Notes: a model not told the origin generated them from the sequence alone. A stretch of DNA of 6,366 bases from Campylobacterales bacterium (GCA_015663225.1 DQSO01000149.1:1-6366), one strand, 5' to 3'. Counted from the stretch's first letter, positions 1 to 6,366 are shown. Made by a program: numbers and translations.

Positions 1-135
1 AAAGAAATCAGCTTTATTCTTTTAGATATTATGCCTAAAAAAGCTAATTATATCATCAAAAAAAGAATGAAAAATTTTAGTATTTATCTAGATGATAAAG
101 CTGAAAAAAGTGTCTTTGATTTACTCTTTGATTAA
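1..135 (+). CDS. C-terminal end of an unrecognised protein (partial, 5' end outside window)
   Basis: Frame 1 of the plus strand is open from the first base to a TAA at 133-135, giving 44 residues that begin KEISFILLDIMPKK and end SVFDLLFD. A start at the internal ATG (31-33) would give only 34 residues, so the tail of a longer gene is the more likely reading. The peptide is rich in Lys, Ile, Phe and Asp, with a basic patch (IIKKRMK) followed by an acidic, hydrophobic end. It has no signal peptide, membrane segment or motif that I recognise, and I assign no function. It is the only gene on this strand and runs convergently into the helicase gene, overlapping its last 15 bases (121-135). The base composition resembles the neighbours. 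That it is coding rests on the open frame and plausible amino-acid content only, so confidence is moderate. Confidence 0.5.
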   Translation, partial: KEISFILLDIMPKKANYIIKKRMKNFSIYLDDKAEKSVFDLLFD

Positions 136-136
136 A
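113..136. repeat. Two tandem copies of a 12-bp unit at the convergent gene ends
   Basis: The 9-mer TCTTTGATT occurs at 113-121 and again at 125-133, a period of 12 bp with the last three bases of the unit differing. On the plus strand it encodes the closing residues VFDLLFD. On the minus strand it contains the helicase stop codon (121-123). It may be chance in A/T-rich DNA or a small duplication that moved one or both stop codons. Confidence 0.4.
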
Positions 137-2151
137 CCAGCTTCAACTAAAAATGGAGAGTGAATATAATCAATCTTTTTAACTCTATCATACTTTGCAT
201 AACTTAAATATAACCTCTCTTTTGCTCTTGTAACCGCAACATAAAAGAGTCTTCTCTCTTCATCTAAATCACCACCATTTTTACTCATAAGTTTTCTATT
301 TGGAAATCTTCCATCCATCAAATCAACTATATAAACTTCACTAAACTCTAAACCTTTACTTGCATGAACACTTAAAAGGTTTACCCCCTCGCCCTCACTC
401 ATCTCGCCACCACCAAGTGTTAGTGCATTGATAAACCTATATTTATCACTATAGTTTCGAGAGAGATCACGAAGTAAAAAAGCTTTTCTTTTTATATTGT
501 CAATAGCTTCTTTTTTTTGATTTTCATCGATAGTTCCATCTTTTTGTTTTACCCTTTGGATTGCTAGATGTTCGGTTATCATTGAAAATAGTTTTGATTT
601 TGATATGTTTTCTATTATTTTCATCGGGTTTTGTTCATGATAGCTTTGATTTACATAGATATAAAAGGAGTGCAGATATAGACACAAGTCATCATTGATT
701 TTTGAATTTTTAAGTATAGGATTTTTTAAAAACTTTGCATCATAGCCTTTATTTTTAAATCTTGCGATATTTTCCTCTTCAATTATCTCATCAAAAAGAC
801 CAAGCTGACGATTTATCACTCCTCTTTTAAATGGATTTTTTTTATCTTTTGGATCAAGGATACCACTAATAACACTTCCATCTCCAACCTTGTAGAGTGC
901 ATCAAATAGATCCTTTGCAAAAACCTCCCCAACACCTTTTGCATACTCAAATATATGAATAAATGACATAATATCTCTTGGATTTATCAAAAGGGTAAAC
1001 ATATCAAGTATCGCTTTTACCTCTCTTGTCTCAAAAAAGCTTGTACCTCCTTTTCTCTTACAGTTAATTCCTTGTTCACGAAGGTGTGCCTCTATACCAT
1101 CAGCACTAGCATTGTTTCTAAATATAACAGATATATCTTCATCTTTTGTGGTTGAAGAGCTTATTTTATGTGCTATAGCTTGATATTGAGAGTATAGATC
1201 ATCAAAAATAAGAAGAGTTGGAGGTGCAAAGTCACCAACTCTTGTTACTTCTAATTTTTTTGGATAAAGACGAGGATTTTTTTCTATAACTTTATTTGCA
1301 AGATGAAGTATTGGTGCAGATGAGCGATAGTTTTTATTGAGCGAGAAAACTTGTGCATTTTCATACTTTTGTGAGAAATTACCTATTATTGATATATCAG
1401 CACCATTAAAACCATAGATACTTTGATCATAATCGCCAACACAAAAAAGAGATTCTCTTTTGAAGTTTTTTATCAAAGACTCTTGAAGACGATTTGTATC
1501 TTGATACTCATCTACTAATATCTCCGTAAAATGAACATCAGAAGATTGTAAATACTCTCTAAAAGTAATAAGTAGATCATTGAAATCTGCATATCCAAAT
1601 CTCTTTTTTATCTCATTGAATTCTAAAATAATATCTTCATATATATCAGAAAACTCAGCATGGTCACTATATTGTTCTTTCATCCACTCACCAAAGCCCA
1701 TTTGCTCTACTTTATTTTGATATAGTGAATATAAATCATAAAGATGTCCAGCAGAATATGGTTGTGTTTTTGATTCAAGATATGAAAAATTTCTCTTTTG
1801 ATGAATACTTTTTAACAATATTTTAAGCTCTTTTGGTAGTTTTAAAACTATATTTTTTCCACTTTTTTTAAGTAGTCTATAACTAACAGCATGGAAAGTT
1901 CCAGCTTCTATCTTTTTAGCAAGCTTATCACTAAAAAGTCTACCAATTCTCTCTACCATCTCAGCTGATGCTTTATTTGTAAATGTTAGAAGTAGAAGCT
2001 GTTCTGGTTTAACTCCTTTTGATAACAAGTATCCAATACGAGAAACAATAGTAGAAGTTTTACCAGTACCAGCTGATGCTATGATTAGATTATTTCCAAA
2101 AACAGCAGTTGCAGCAGCATACTGCTCTTTGTTTAGTTTAGATAAGGGCAT
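121..2151 (-). CDS. UvrD/Rep/PcrA-type superfamily 1A ATP-dependent DNA helicase
   Basis: This is a 676-residue cytoplasmic 3'-5' DNA helicase of the kind that acts in repair or replication restart. The full SF1A motif set is visible: Q-motif LNKEQ (6-10), Walker A ASAGTGKT (25-32), Ia TFTNKASAEM (56-65), Ib GTFHAVSYRLL (84-94), Walker B/DEAD-like VDEYQDTN (213-220), III VGDYDQSIYGFNGAD (238-252), IV LNKNYRSS (271-278), the FFETREVKAILD segment (372-383), V VHASKGLEF (595-603) and VI RRLFYVAVTRAKERL (633-647). ATPase and helicase activity are therefore expected. Length is slightly below the roughly 700 residues usual for UvrD/PcrA. The 2B-domain part (about 400-580) is poorly conserved and Lys/Asn-rich. 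The ATG lies 10 bp after the thrC stop with no clear Shine-Dalgarno, so translation probably depends on thrC. Placement just before the Q-motif fits family N-termini. Whether it is the UvrD or Rep functional equivalent cannot be decided, so no symbol is given. Confidence 0.95.
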   Translation of the reverse strand: MPLSKLNKEQYAAATAVFGNNLIIASAGTGKTSTIVSRIGYLLSKGVKPEQLLLLTFTNKASAEMVERIGRLFSDKLAKKIEAGTFHAVSYRLLKKSGKNIVLKLPKELKILLKSIHQKRNFSYLESKTQPYSAGHLYDLYSLYQNKVEQMGFGEWMKEQYSDHAEFSDIYEDIILEFNEIKKRFGYADFNDLLITFREYLQSSDVHFTEILVDEYQDTNRLQESLIKNFKRESLFCVGDYDQSIYGFNGADISIIGNFSQKYENAQVFSLNKNYRSSAPILHLANKVIEKNPRLYPKKLEVTRVGDFAPPTLLIFDDLYSQYQAIAHKISSSTTKDEDISVIFRNNASADGIEAHLREQGINCKRKGGTSFFETREVKAILDMFTLLINPRDIMSFIHIFEYAKGVGEVFAKDLFDALYKVGDGSVISGILDPKDKKNPFKRGVINRQLGLFDEIIEEENIARFKNKGYDAKFLKNPILKNSKINDDLCLYLHSFYIYVNQSYHEQNPMKIIENISKSKLFSMITEHLAIQRVKQKDGTIDENQKKEAIDNIKRKAFLLRDLSRNYSDKYRFINALTLGGGEMSEGEGVNLLSVHASKGLEFSEVYIVDLMDGRFPNRKLMSKNGGDLDEERRLFYVAVTRAKERLYLSYAKYDRVKKIDYIHSPFLVEAGLIKE

Positions 2152-2161
2152 TAGATAATTT

Positions 2162-3631
2162 TTATGATTTTATAAAATTAAGAATTTCTTGTTCGATATC
2201 CTCTTTTTTTACAATCTTTTGAAATATTATCTCTTTAGAAAACAGCTCTTTTACACTTTTTATCATAGTAGTATTTAACTTTTCCTCTACAATACTTAGT
2301 GCCTTATGATCTGTATATGCTTTATCATCTTTATTGATAGCATTTACCATACTCGGAGCAAACTTAGTCCACTCAGCAGTTGAACATATAACCATCTTAT
2401 ATGGTTCTTTCTTTAACTTTTCATATGCTTTGAGAGATGTTGCAGTATGTGGATCCATGATATACCCTGAGTCTGAATATTTTTTAATAATACTCAGAGT
2501 ATAGCTATCATCACATGCTATTGCTTCAAAATCTTCTCTTAAACACTCTAATTCACTTGAAGTCAAAATATAATAGTTTTGCTTATTTAAGTTAGTCATA
2601 AGTTCAAGTGTTCGCTCATATCCAAACTTATCAAACAAAACTCTCTCGACATTTGATGATTTTAGTATATCCATCGCTGGTGAGATTGTTTTTATAAGTG
2701 ATTTTTCTCTTATATCGTAAACACCAGTATTTATCAGCTCACTTAAAATAGAGTTAGCATTTGATGTTGTTAATATCTTATAGATAGGAACTCCCATCTT
2801 TTTAGCATAGTAAGCTCCAAGTGCATTTCCAAAGTTTCCACTAGGAACTGTGATATATATCAACTCACCATTTTTTATCTCTTTTTGTGAGAGTAGGGCG
2901 ATATATGAGTATATATGGTAGATAATTTGAAATATTATACGACCAAAGTTTACAGAGTTTGCTGCACTTAGGTTTATATTTGAGTTTTGAAGTTCACTTT
3001 TAAAAGTCTTAGAAGCAAGTAGTGATTTTAGAGCACTTTGTGCATCATCAAAGTTACCTTCAATACCAAGTACATCTATATTGTTAGCATCCATTGTAGT
3101 CATTTGTAGTTTTTGAACATCACTTGTTCCACCATCAGGGTATAGACAAGCAACTTTGATATTTGGTTTATTTTTAAAAGTATTTAAAGTAGCTGGACCA
3201 GTATCTCCACTTGTTGCCGCTAAGATAAGAAAGTTTTTATTCTCTTTTTTCGCCAAATGTGAAAGTATATGACCAAATGGTTGAAGAGCCATATCTTTAA
3301 AAGCTCGAGTTGGTCCATGGTAGAGTTCACTCACAAATAGATCATCTTTTACTTTTACAAGAGGAACAGGAGTATTTTTATCATCAAAATTATCATATAG
3401 ATCTACGGCATCTTGTAAAACACTAGCTTCTATATCAATATTGAACATTTGAACTATTTTTTTAGCTAACTCTTTGTATGAAGTGTCTATATTATCTTGA
3501 AAAAAATCACTATCTAATTGTGGTAGTTTTGAAGGTACATAAAGCCCACCTTTAGGTGCACTTGGGCTTAAAATAGCTTGTGAAAATTCGATTGGATTAG
3601 AGCTAGAAACTCTTGTTGAAATGAAACTCAA
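2162..3631 (-). CDS. thrC: Threonine synthase (PLP-dependent)
   Basis: A 489-residue cytoplasmic enzyme that converts O-phospho-L-homoserine to L-threonine and phosphate, the last step of threonine synthesis. Family features in order: N-terminal ISTR (4-7) and LSPSAPKGGLYVP (21-33), the PLP lysine K112 in GPTRAFKDMALQ (106-117), ATSGDTGPAT (139-148), NSVNFGRI (225-232), the PLP-phosphate loop PSGNFGNALGAYYAKKMG (263-280), DPHTATSL (393-400) and STAEWTKFAP (417-426). Length and motif order fit the longer, bacterial/fungal-type ThrC rather than the short plant/Bacillus-like form. The start is TTG. It is chosen because the reading frame upstream is short, an AGGA sits 8 nt before it, and MSFISTR matches typical ThrC N-termini. 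It lies 31 bp after argB and 10 bp before the helicase gene. A candidate promoter overlaps the argB stop, so thrC may have some independent expression. Confidence 0.96.
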   Translation of the reverse strand: MSFISTRVSSSNPIEFSQAILSPSAPKGGLYVPSKLPQLDSDFFQDNIDTSYKELAKKIVQMFNIDIEASVLQDAVDLYDNFDDKNTPVPLVKVKDDLFVSELYHGPTRAFKDMALQPFGHILSHLAKKENKNFLILAATSGDTGPATLNTFKNKPNIKVACLYPDGGTSDVQKLQMTTMDANNIDVLGIEGNFDDAQSALKSLLASKTFKSELQNSNINLSAANSVNFGRIIFQIIYHIYSYIALLSQKEIKNGELIYITVPSGNFGNALGAYYAKKMGVPIYKILTTSNANSILSELINTGVYDIREKSLIKTISPAMDILKSSNVERVLFDKFGYERTLELMTNLNKQNYYILTSSELECLREDFEAIACDDSYTLSIIKKYSDSGYIMDPHTATSLKAYEKLKKEPYKMVICSTAEWTKFAPSMVNAINKDDKAYTDHKALSIVEEKLNTTMIKSVKELFSKEIIFQKIVKKEDIEQEILNFIKS

Positions 3632-3639
3632 ATTAAATA

Positions 3640-3643
3640 TCCT
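3640..3643 (-). promoter_or_regulatory. Ribosome-binding site of thrC (AGGA), supports the TTG start
   Basis: The minus strand reads TAGGATATTTAATTTG here, putting AGGA 8 nt before the TTG at 3631-3629. This spacing is good, and no ATG or GTG gives a better N-terminus, so the motif decides the rare start codon. Confidence 0.65.
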
Positions 3644-3661
3644 ATATTTTTTTATCTATTT

Positions 3662-3690
3662 ATTATACTAGCATTTTTTTAATAACAGTT
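3662..3690 (-). promoter_or_regulatory. Candidate promoter for thrC: TATAAT overlapping the argB stop codon
   Basis: On the minus strand a perfect TATAAT occupies 3667-3662, with its TAA serving as the argB stop codon. A run of seven A lies 7 bases upstream (3680-3674). The hexamer at the usual -35 distance (3690-3685, AACTGT) is a poor match to TTGACA. Housekeeping promoters of Campylobacterota are known to rely on the -10 box and upstream A/T tracts rather than a -35 box, so this is not disqualifying. Initiation about 7 nt downstream would leave a leader of roughly 24 nt containing the thrC AGGA. TATAAT arises easily by chance at this base composition, hence the modest confidence. Confidence 0.35.
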
Positions 3691-4523
3691 CCAACACCCT
3701 CGCTTGTAAATAGTTCAAGCAAGATAGAGTGTTCAACTCTTCCGTCAATGATATGAGATTTTTCAACTCCACCATCAACTGCTTCTAAACAAGCACTAAC
3801 CTTAGGTATCATGCCCCCTGCTATTGTGCCATCTTCTATTAGAGCATCAATATCTCTTCTAAAAAGAGTTGAAATAAGATTCATATCTTTATCTAATACT
3901 CCTGCTGTATCAGTCATAAAAATAACTTTTTTTGCTTTAAGTGCAGTTGCTATTTTACTTGCTGCTAGGTCTGCATTGATGTTAAATCCAGGGTGTCCTA
4001 TCTCTTTGGCTGTTGCTATTGGGGCAATTACTGGGATAAAGTTTTCTTCTAATAAATTTTCTATAACTAAGTTATCTACTTTGGTAATATTTCCAGTATA
4101 TCCAAATGCTCCACCATCTTTTGGTTCACCTTCTAAAAATGATGCATCTTTACCACTAATACCTATCGCTTTAGCTCCATGATTGTTTAAAAGTGATGTT
4201 ATCTCTTTATTTATTAGCCCACTTAAAACCATCTCAACAACTTCCATATTCTCTTTAGTTGTAACTCTTTGACCATCTTTAAACTCTGTTTTAATATCAA
4301 GTTTTTCTAAATAATCATTAATTCTTTTGCCACCACCATGAACAATAACGGGTTTTATACCTATAAGGTACAAAAGTACTATATCTTTTGCAAATTTTTC
4401 TTTTAAGATGGGATCAACTTGAGCTGCTCCACCATATTTTATAACGATAGTCTCACCTGCAAACTCTTTTATAAATGGAAAAGCATCTATGAGAGTATTG
4501 GCTATTTGTACTTTTTGTATCAT
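3663..4523 (-). CDS. argB: Acetylglutamate kinase
   Basis: A 286-residue cytoplasmic kinase that phosphorylates N-acetyl-L-glutamate with ATP, the second step of arginine synthesis. Amino acid kinase family motifs: VIKYGG (27-32, with catalytic K29), VHGGGKRIN (61-69), GISGKDA (121-127), PVIAPIA (164-170), NINADLAASKIA (181-192), MTDTAGVL (203-210), GTIAGGMIPKVSAC (232-245) and IIDGRVEHSILLELFTSEGVGT (258-279). About 26 residues precede the first motif (ending LIDAFPFIKEFAGETI). This resembles the extra N-terminal helix of hexameric, arginine-inhibited NAGKs (Thermotoga, Pseudomonas), which the shorter E. coli enzyme lacks. Feedback inhibition by arginine is therefore inferred. The ATG overlaps the lpxK stop (ATGA, 4 bases) and has a strong AAGGA 8 nt upstream inside lpxK, so the start is secure and translation is likely coupled. 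No other arg gene is in the window. Confidence 0.97.
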   Translation of the reverse strand: MIQKVQIANTLIDAFPFIKEFAGETIVIKYGGAAQVDPILKEKFAKDIVLLYLIGIKPVIVHGGGKRINDYLEKLDIKTEFKDGQRVTTKENMEVVEMVLSGLINKEITSLLNNHGAKAIGISGKDASFLEGEPKDGGAFGYTGNITKVDNLVIENLLEENFIPVIAPIATAKEIGHPGFNINADLAASKIATALKAKKVIFMTDTAGVLDKDMNLISTLFRRDIDALIEDGTIAGGMIPKVSACLEAVDGGVEKSHIIDGRVEHSILLELFTSEGVGTVIKKMLV

Positions 4524-5437
4524 GGTTTAAATCCTTGAATATAATTATCTATCTTGTTAACTATTTTATCATCAATATTGATATTTAGCTCTAGTATAGA
4601 TAGATTTAGATTAAAATTATCTAACTTTACAGCATCTTTATTTGTTGTTAGTATTGAAGTTGGAGAGTATTTCTTTATCAACTCATCAATAAACTCTTTT
4701 TCAAATTTTGAGTGATCTGGAAGATAAAACCTTTGTATATCATGCGAAAGGTATCTATCTAGTCTATTTGGTTTTGAGATGGCTGTTAAAAATATCATAT
4801 TTGAAGTTTTATTTTTAATAGATACTTCTCTTTTGAAGTCTATACCATCAGTTAAAACTATATCCGCACTTTTATAAAGCAGGGGATGAAATCTATATGG
4901 ACCACTTGGTATACAAAATGGTAGATATTTTTCATTTGGTTTAAGCAGGATATTAAATTTTTTGATACTAAATTTTGAAAAGCCATCATCTAAAAATATA
5001 ATCTTAGCACCTAGTGATTTAGCTTTTAATATAGCTTCTTTTCTATCTTGACTAACAATAATAGTTGCATTTGGCAAAGCATAAGAGAGCTCCATAGCCT
5101 CATCGCCACTTGTTTTAACATCACTTTTGATTTTACCATTTTCACTAACTACTACAAGCCCTTGACTCTCTCTTTTATAACCTCTAAGTATGATTGTAGC
5201 ATTTGAGTATTTTTTTGCTAGAGCTATTGTAAGAGGTGTTTTTCCACTTCCACCTATAATGAGATTTCCAATGCTTATAATTGGAATATTGAAACTTTCT
5301 TCTGATGATGTAAGTCTCTTTAAATATGTAAGAAAACAATAAAGTAGACTAATAGGAAGGAGTAAAAAAGCTACTATCTTACCAAATAAAGATGGATAAA
5401 ATAGATAATTTTCTACTATAAAGTGTAGTTTTTTCAC
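4520..5437 (-). CDS. lpxK: Tetraacyldisaccharide 4'-kinase (lipid A 4'-kinase)
   Basis: A 305-residue inner-membrane-associated kinase that adds the 4'-phosphate to tetraacyldisaccharide 1-phosphate, making lipid IVA. Visible features: an N-terminal hydrophobic helix (about 20-39, IVAFLLLPISLLYCFLTYL), as expected for LpxK; the Walker A/P-loop GGSGKTP (62-68); RGYKR (85-89); SGDEA (110-114), whose D112 matches the position of the proposed catalytic Asp; LDDGF (149-153); LPDH (239-242), whose H242 matches the partner His; and the C-terminal LTTNKDAVKL (263-272). The residues after DDGF are SK instead of the common QH, which may be a lineage trait. The start is GTG, whose first G is the last base of the preceding TAG stop. 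No clear Shine-Dalgarno is present, suggesting reinitiation by ribosomes leaving the aminotransferase gene. The stop overlaps argB by 4 bases. Presence of lpxK indicates a Gram-negative, LPS- or lipid A-bearing cell. Confidence 0.95.
   Translation of the reverse strand: MKKLHFIVENYLFYPSLFGKIVAFLLLPISLLYCFLTYLKRLTSSEESFNIPIISIGNLIIGGSGKTPLTIALAKKYSNATIILRGYKRESQGLVVVSENGKIKSDVKTSGDEAMELSYALPNATIIVSQDRKEAILKAKSLGAKIIFLDDGFSKFSIKKFNILLKPNEKYLPFCIPSGPYRFHPLLYKSADIVLTDGIDFKREVSIKNKTSNMIFLTAISKPNRLDRYLSHDIQRFYLPDHSKFEKEFIDELIKKYSPTSILTTNKDAVKLDNFNLNLSILELNINIDDKIVNKIDNYIQGFKP
4532..4536 (-). promoter_or_regulatory. Ribosome-binding site of argB (AAGGA) inside the end of lpxK
   Basis: The minus strand reads AAGGATTTAAACCATG, with AAGGA 8 nt before the argB ATG. 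It lies in the lpxK codons for QGF near its C-terminus and confirms the argB start. With the ATGA overlap it provides both independent and coupled initiation. Confidence 0.75.
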
Positions 5438-6366
5438 TAAACTTTACTACTAGCTACCTCATTTATCATCTGACATACATATTCAACATCATCATTACTT
5501 ATTGCAGCATAACAAGGGATAGAGAGTATTTGTTGATAGCTTATAAGTGCTACAGGATAGTCATTTACTTTTAGTGAATACTTCTGTTTATAGTATGATA
5601 GAAGATGAAGTGGAGAATAAAAAAGAGCTGTAAAAACACCTCTTTCTTTAAGTGATCTTGCAAAATCATCTCTATTTTTATCTATTTTTATTGTAAAAAG
5701 TTCATAAGTATTCTCATCAGTTCGAGAAGGTAGTATAATATGAGGAGTATCTGTTAAGTTTTTATAGTAAATATCAGCTATCTCTCTTCTTCTTTTTATA
5801 AGTTCTTCAATTTTTTGTAGTTTACCTATGGCAAAAGCAGCTTCTAGCTCACTTGTCTCATAGTTTATACCAATATCTGCTACATCATAAATATATCCTA
5901 AATTCCCAGAGCTGTCCCACTCTCTTGATTGTATAGCATGATGACGAAGTAGTTTTGCTCTTTTATATAGCTTTTCATCGTTTGTAGTAATAATACCACA
6001 GTTTATTATAGGTTGTTTTTGATTGTTGCCACCTATAGAAAAGGATGTTAAATCACCACCACTATTTCCTAGCATATCTCCATTGTAAGTTGACCCTAGA
6101 GATGTCGATGCATCTTCTATAACCTTAATATCGTTCTCTTTAGCTATTTTATATATCTCTTTTAAATCTGCACTTATCCCACCTATATGAGTAATAACAA
6201 CAGCTTTAAGTTTTTTGTGTTTAAACTTTACTAAGGCCTCTTTTAGTGCATCAGTAGAGATGTTAAAAGTGGTTGCATCAATATCAACAAAAATAGGCTC
6301 AGCATCAAAGTGTCTAACTGCTTCAGGGATTGCAGGGTGTGCATTTACTGAGCATAGTATTTTGTC
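5437..6366 (-). CDS. DegT/DnrJ/EryC1/StrS-family PLP aminotransferase, divergent active site (partial, N-terminus outside window)
   Basis: The frame stays open to the right edge, so the ATG at 6075 is internal. 309 residues are visible, and some 60-70 N-terminal residues are probably missing (family usually 370-400). Typical members transfer an amino group from glutamate to a nucleotide-linked keto sugar. Fragment numbering: PIFVDID (24-30), ITHIGGISADLKEI (58-71), VIEDASTSLGSTY (82-94, D85 expected to contact the PLP ring nitrogen), TSFSIGGNNQKQPIINCGIITTND (107-130), LLRHHAI (139-145), the NYETSELEAAFAIGKLQ stretch (168-184), YSPLHLL (250-256) and LSIPCY (281-286). The only plausible Schiff-base lysine is K117. 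The usual GEGG after it is replaced by INCG, and the usual NYR is NYE at 168-170. Its TAG stop shares a base with the lpxK GTG, linking it to lipid A or surface glycan genes. The substrate is unknown; PseC-, ArnB- or perosamine-synthase-like roles cannot be assigned. Confidence 0.88.
   Translation of the reverse strand, partial: DKILCSVNAHPAIPEAVRHFDAEPIFVDIDATTFNISTDALKEALVKFKHKKLKAVVITHIGGISADLKEIYKIAKENDIKVIEDASTSLGSTYNGDMLGNSGGDLTSFSIGGNNQKQPIINCGIITTNDEKLYKRAKLLRHHAIQSREWDSSGNLGYIYDVADIGINYETSELEAAFAIGKLQKIEELIKRRREIADIYYKNLTDTPHIILPSRTDENTYELFTIKIDKNRDDFARSLKERGVFTALFYSPLHLLSYYKQKYSLKVNDYPVALISYQQILSIPCYAAISNDDVEYVCQMINEVASSKV

Noticed and set aside
90..125. Possible intrinsic terminator after the helicase stop (T6 run on the minus strand at 109-104).
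   Set aside because: I could find no G/C-containing stem before the T run, and the sequence is coding on the other strand.
511..518. Eight-T run (A8 in the helicase coding strand), with another at about 836-843, as possible phase-variable tracts.
   Set aside because: Both encode Lys codons in an intact frame. Tracts of 7-8 A/T are common at this base composition, and phase-variable tracts in this group are usually longer G/C runs.
2152..2161. A promoter or ribosome-binding site between thrC and the helicase gene.
   Set aside because: The 10-bp gap (AAATTATCTA on the minus strand) and the preceding thrC codons contain no AGGA-like motif or convincing -10 box.
3811..4182. A 123-codon open frame on the plus strand.
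   Set aside because: It lies wholly antisense to argB, whose motifs are complete and well placed, and its Ser/Ala/Pro/Ile-rich translation has no family character. It is a shadow of argB.
5437..6075. Reading the aminotransferase as a complete 212-residue protein starting at the ATG at 6075.
   Set aside because: The same frame stays open for 97 more codons to the window edge, and these encode clear family motifs (FVDID, ITHIGG, VIEDA). The ATG is internal.

Overview
The window looks like a stretch of chromosome from a member of the Campylobacterota (Epsilonproteobacteria), probably a free-living, Sulfurimonas- or Arcobacter-like type. This is inferred from the strong A/T bias, the Lys/Ile/Asn-rich proteins, the close packing of unrelated housekeeping genes, and the proximity of lpxK and thrC, which from memory is also seen in Campylobacter. 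The genus cannot be fixed from the sequence alone.

Layout: nearly all of the window is one tightly packed gene string on the minus strand, read from right to left. It starts with a DegT/DnrJ/EryC1/StrS-family PLP aminotransferase (5437-6366) whose start lies beyond the right edge. Then come lpxK (4520-5437, lipid A 4'-kinase), argB (3663-4523, N-acetylglutamate kinase), thrC (2162-3631, threonine synthase) and a UvrD/Rep/PcrA-type SF1 helicase (121-2151). The junctions are a 1-base stop/start overlap (TAGTG), a 4-base ATGA overlap, a 31-bp gap and a 10-bp gap, so cotranscription and partial translational coupling are likely. The 31-bp argB-thrC gap is the only one long enough for an initiation region. 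It has an AGGA ribosome-binding site for a TTG-initiated thrC, and a perfect TATAAT overlaps the argB stop codon. At the far left the last 44 codons of an unrecognised plus-strand gene (1-135) run tail to tail into the helicase gene, overlapping it by 15 bases.

Function: the genes do not form a single pathway. The aminotransferase and lpxK suggest cell-surface glycan or lipid A metabolism, argB and thrC are committed amino-acid biosynthesis steps, and the helicase belongs to DNA repair or replication. Shared expression with growth is the simplest reading.

I found no mobile element, CRISPR array, tRNA, rRNA, riboswitch or convincing terminator, and no gene-free stretch longer than 31 bp. I see no clear sign of a new biological system. 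The most unusual item is the aminotransferase, whose active-site lysine region departs from the usual family pattern.
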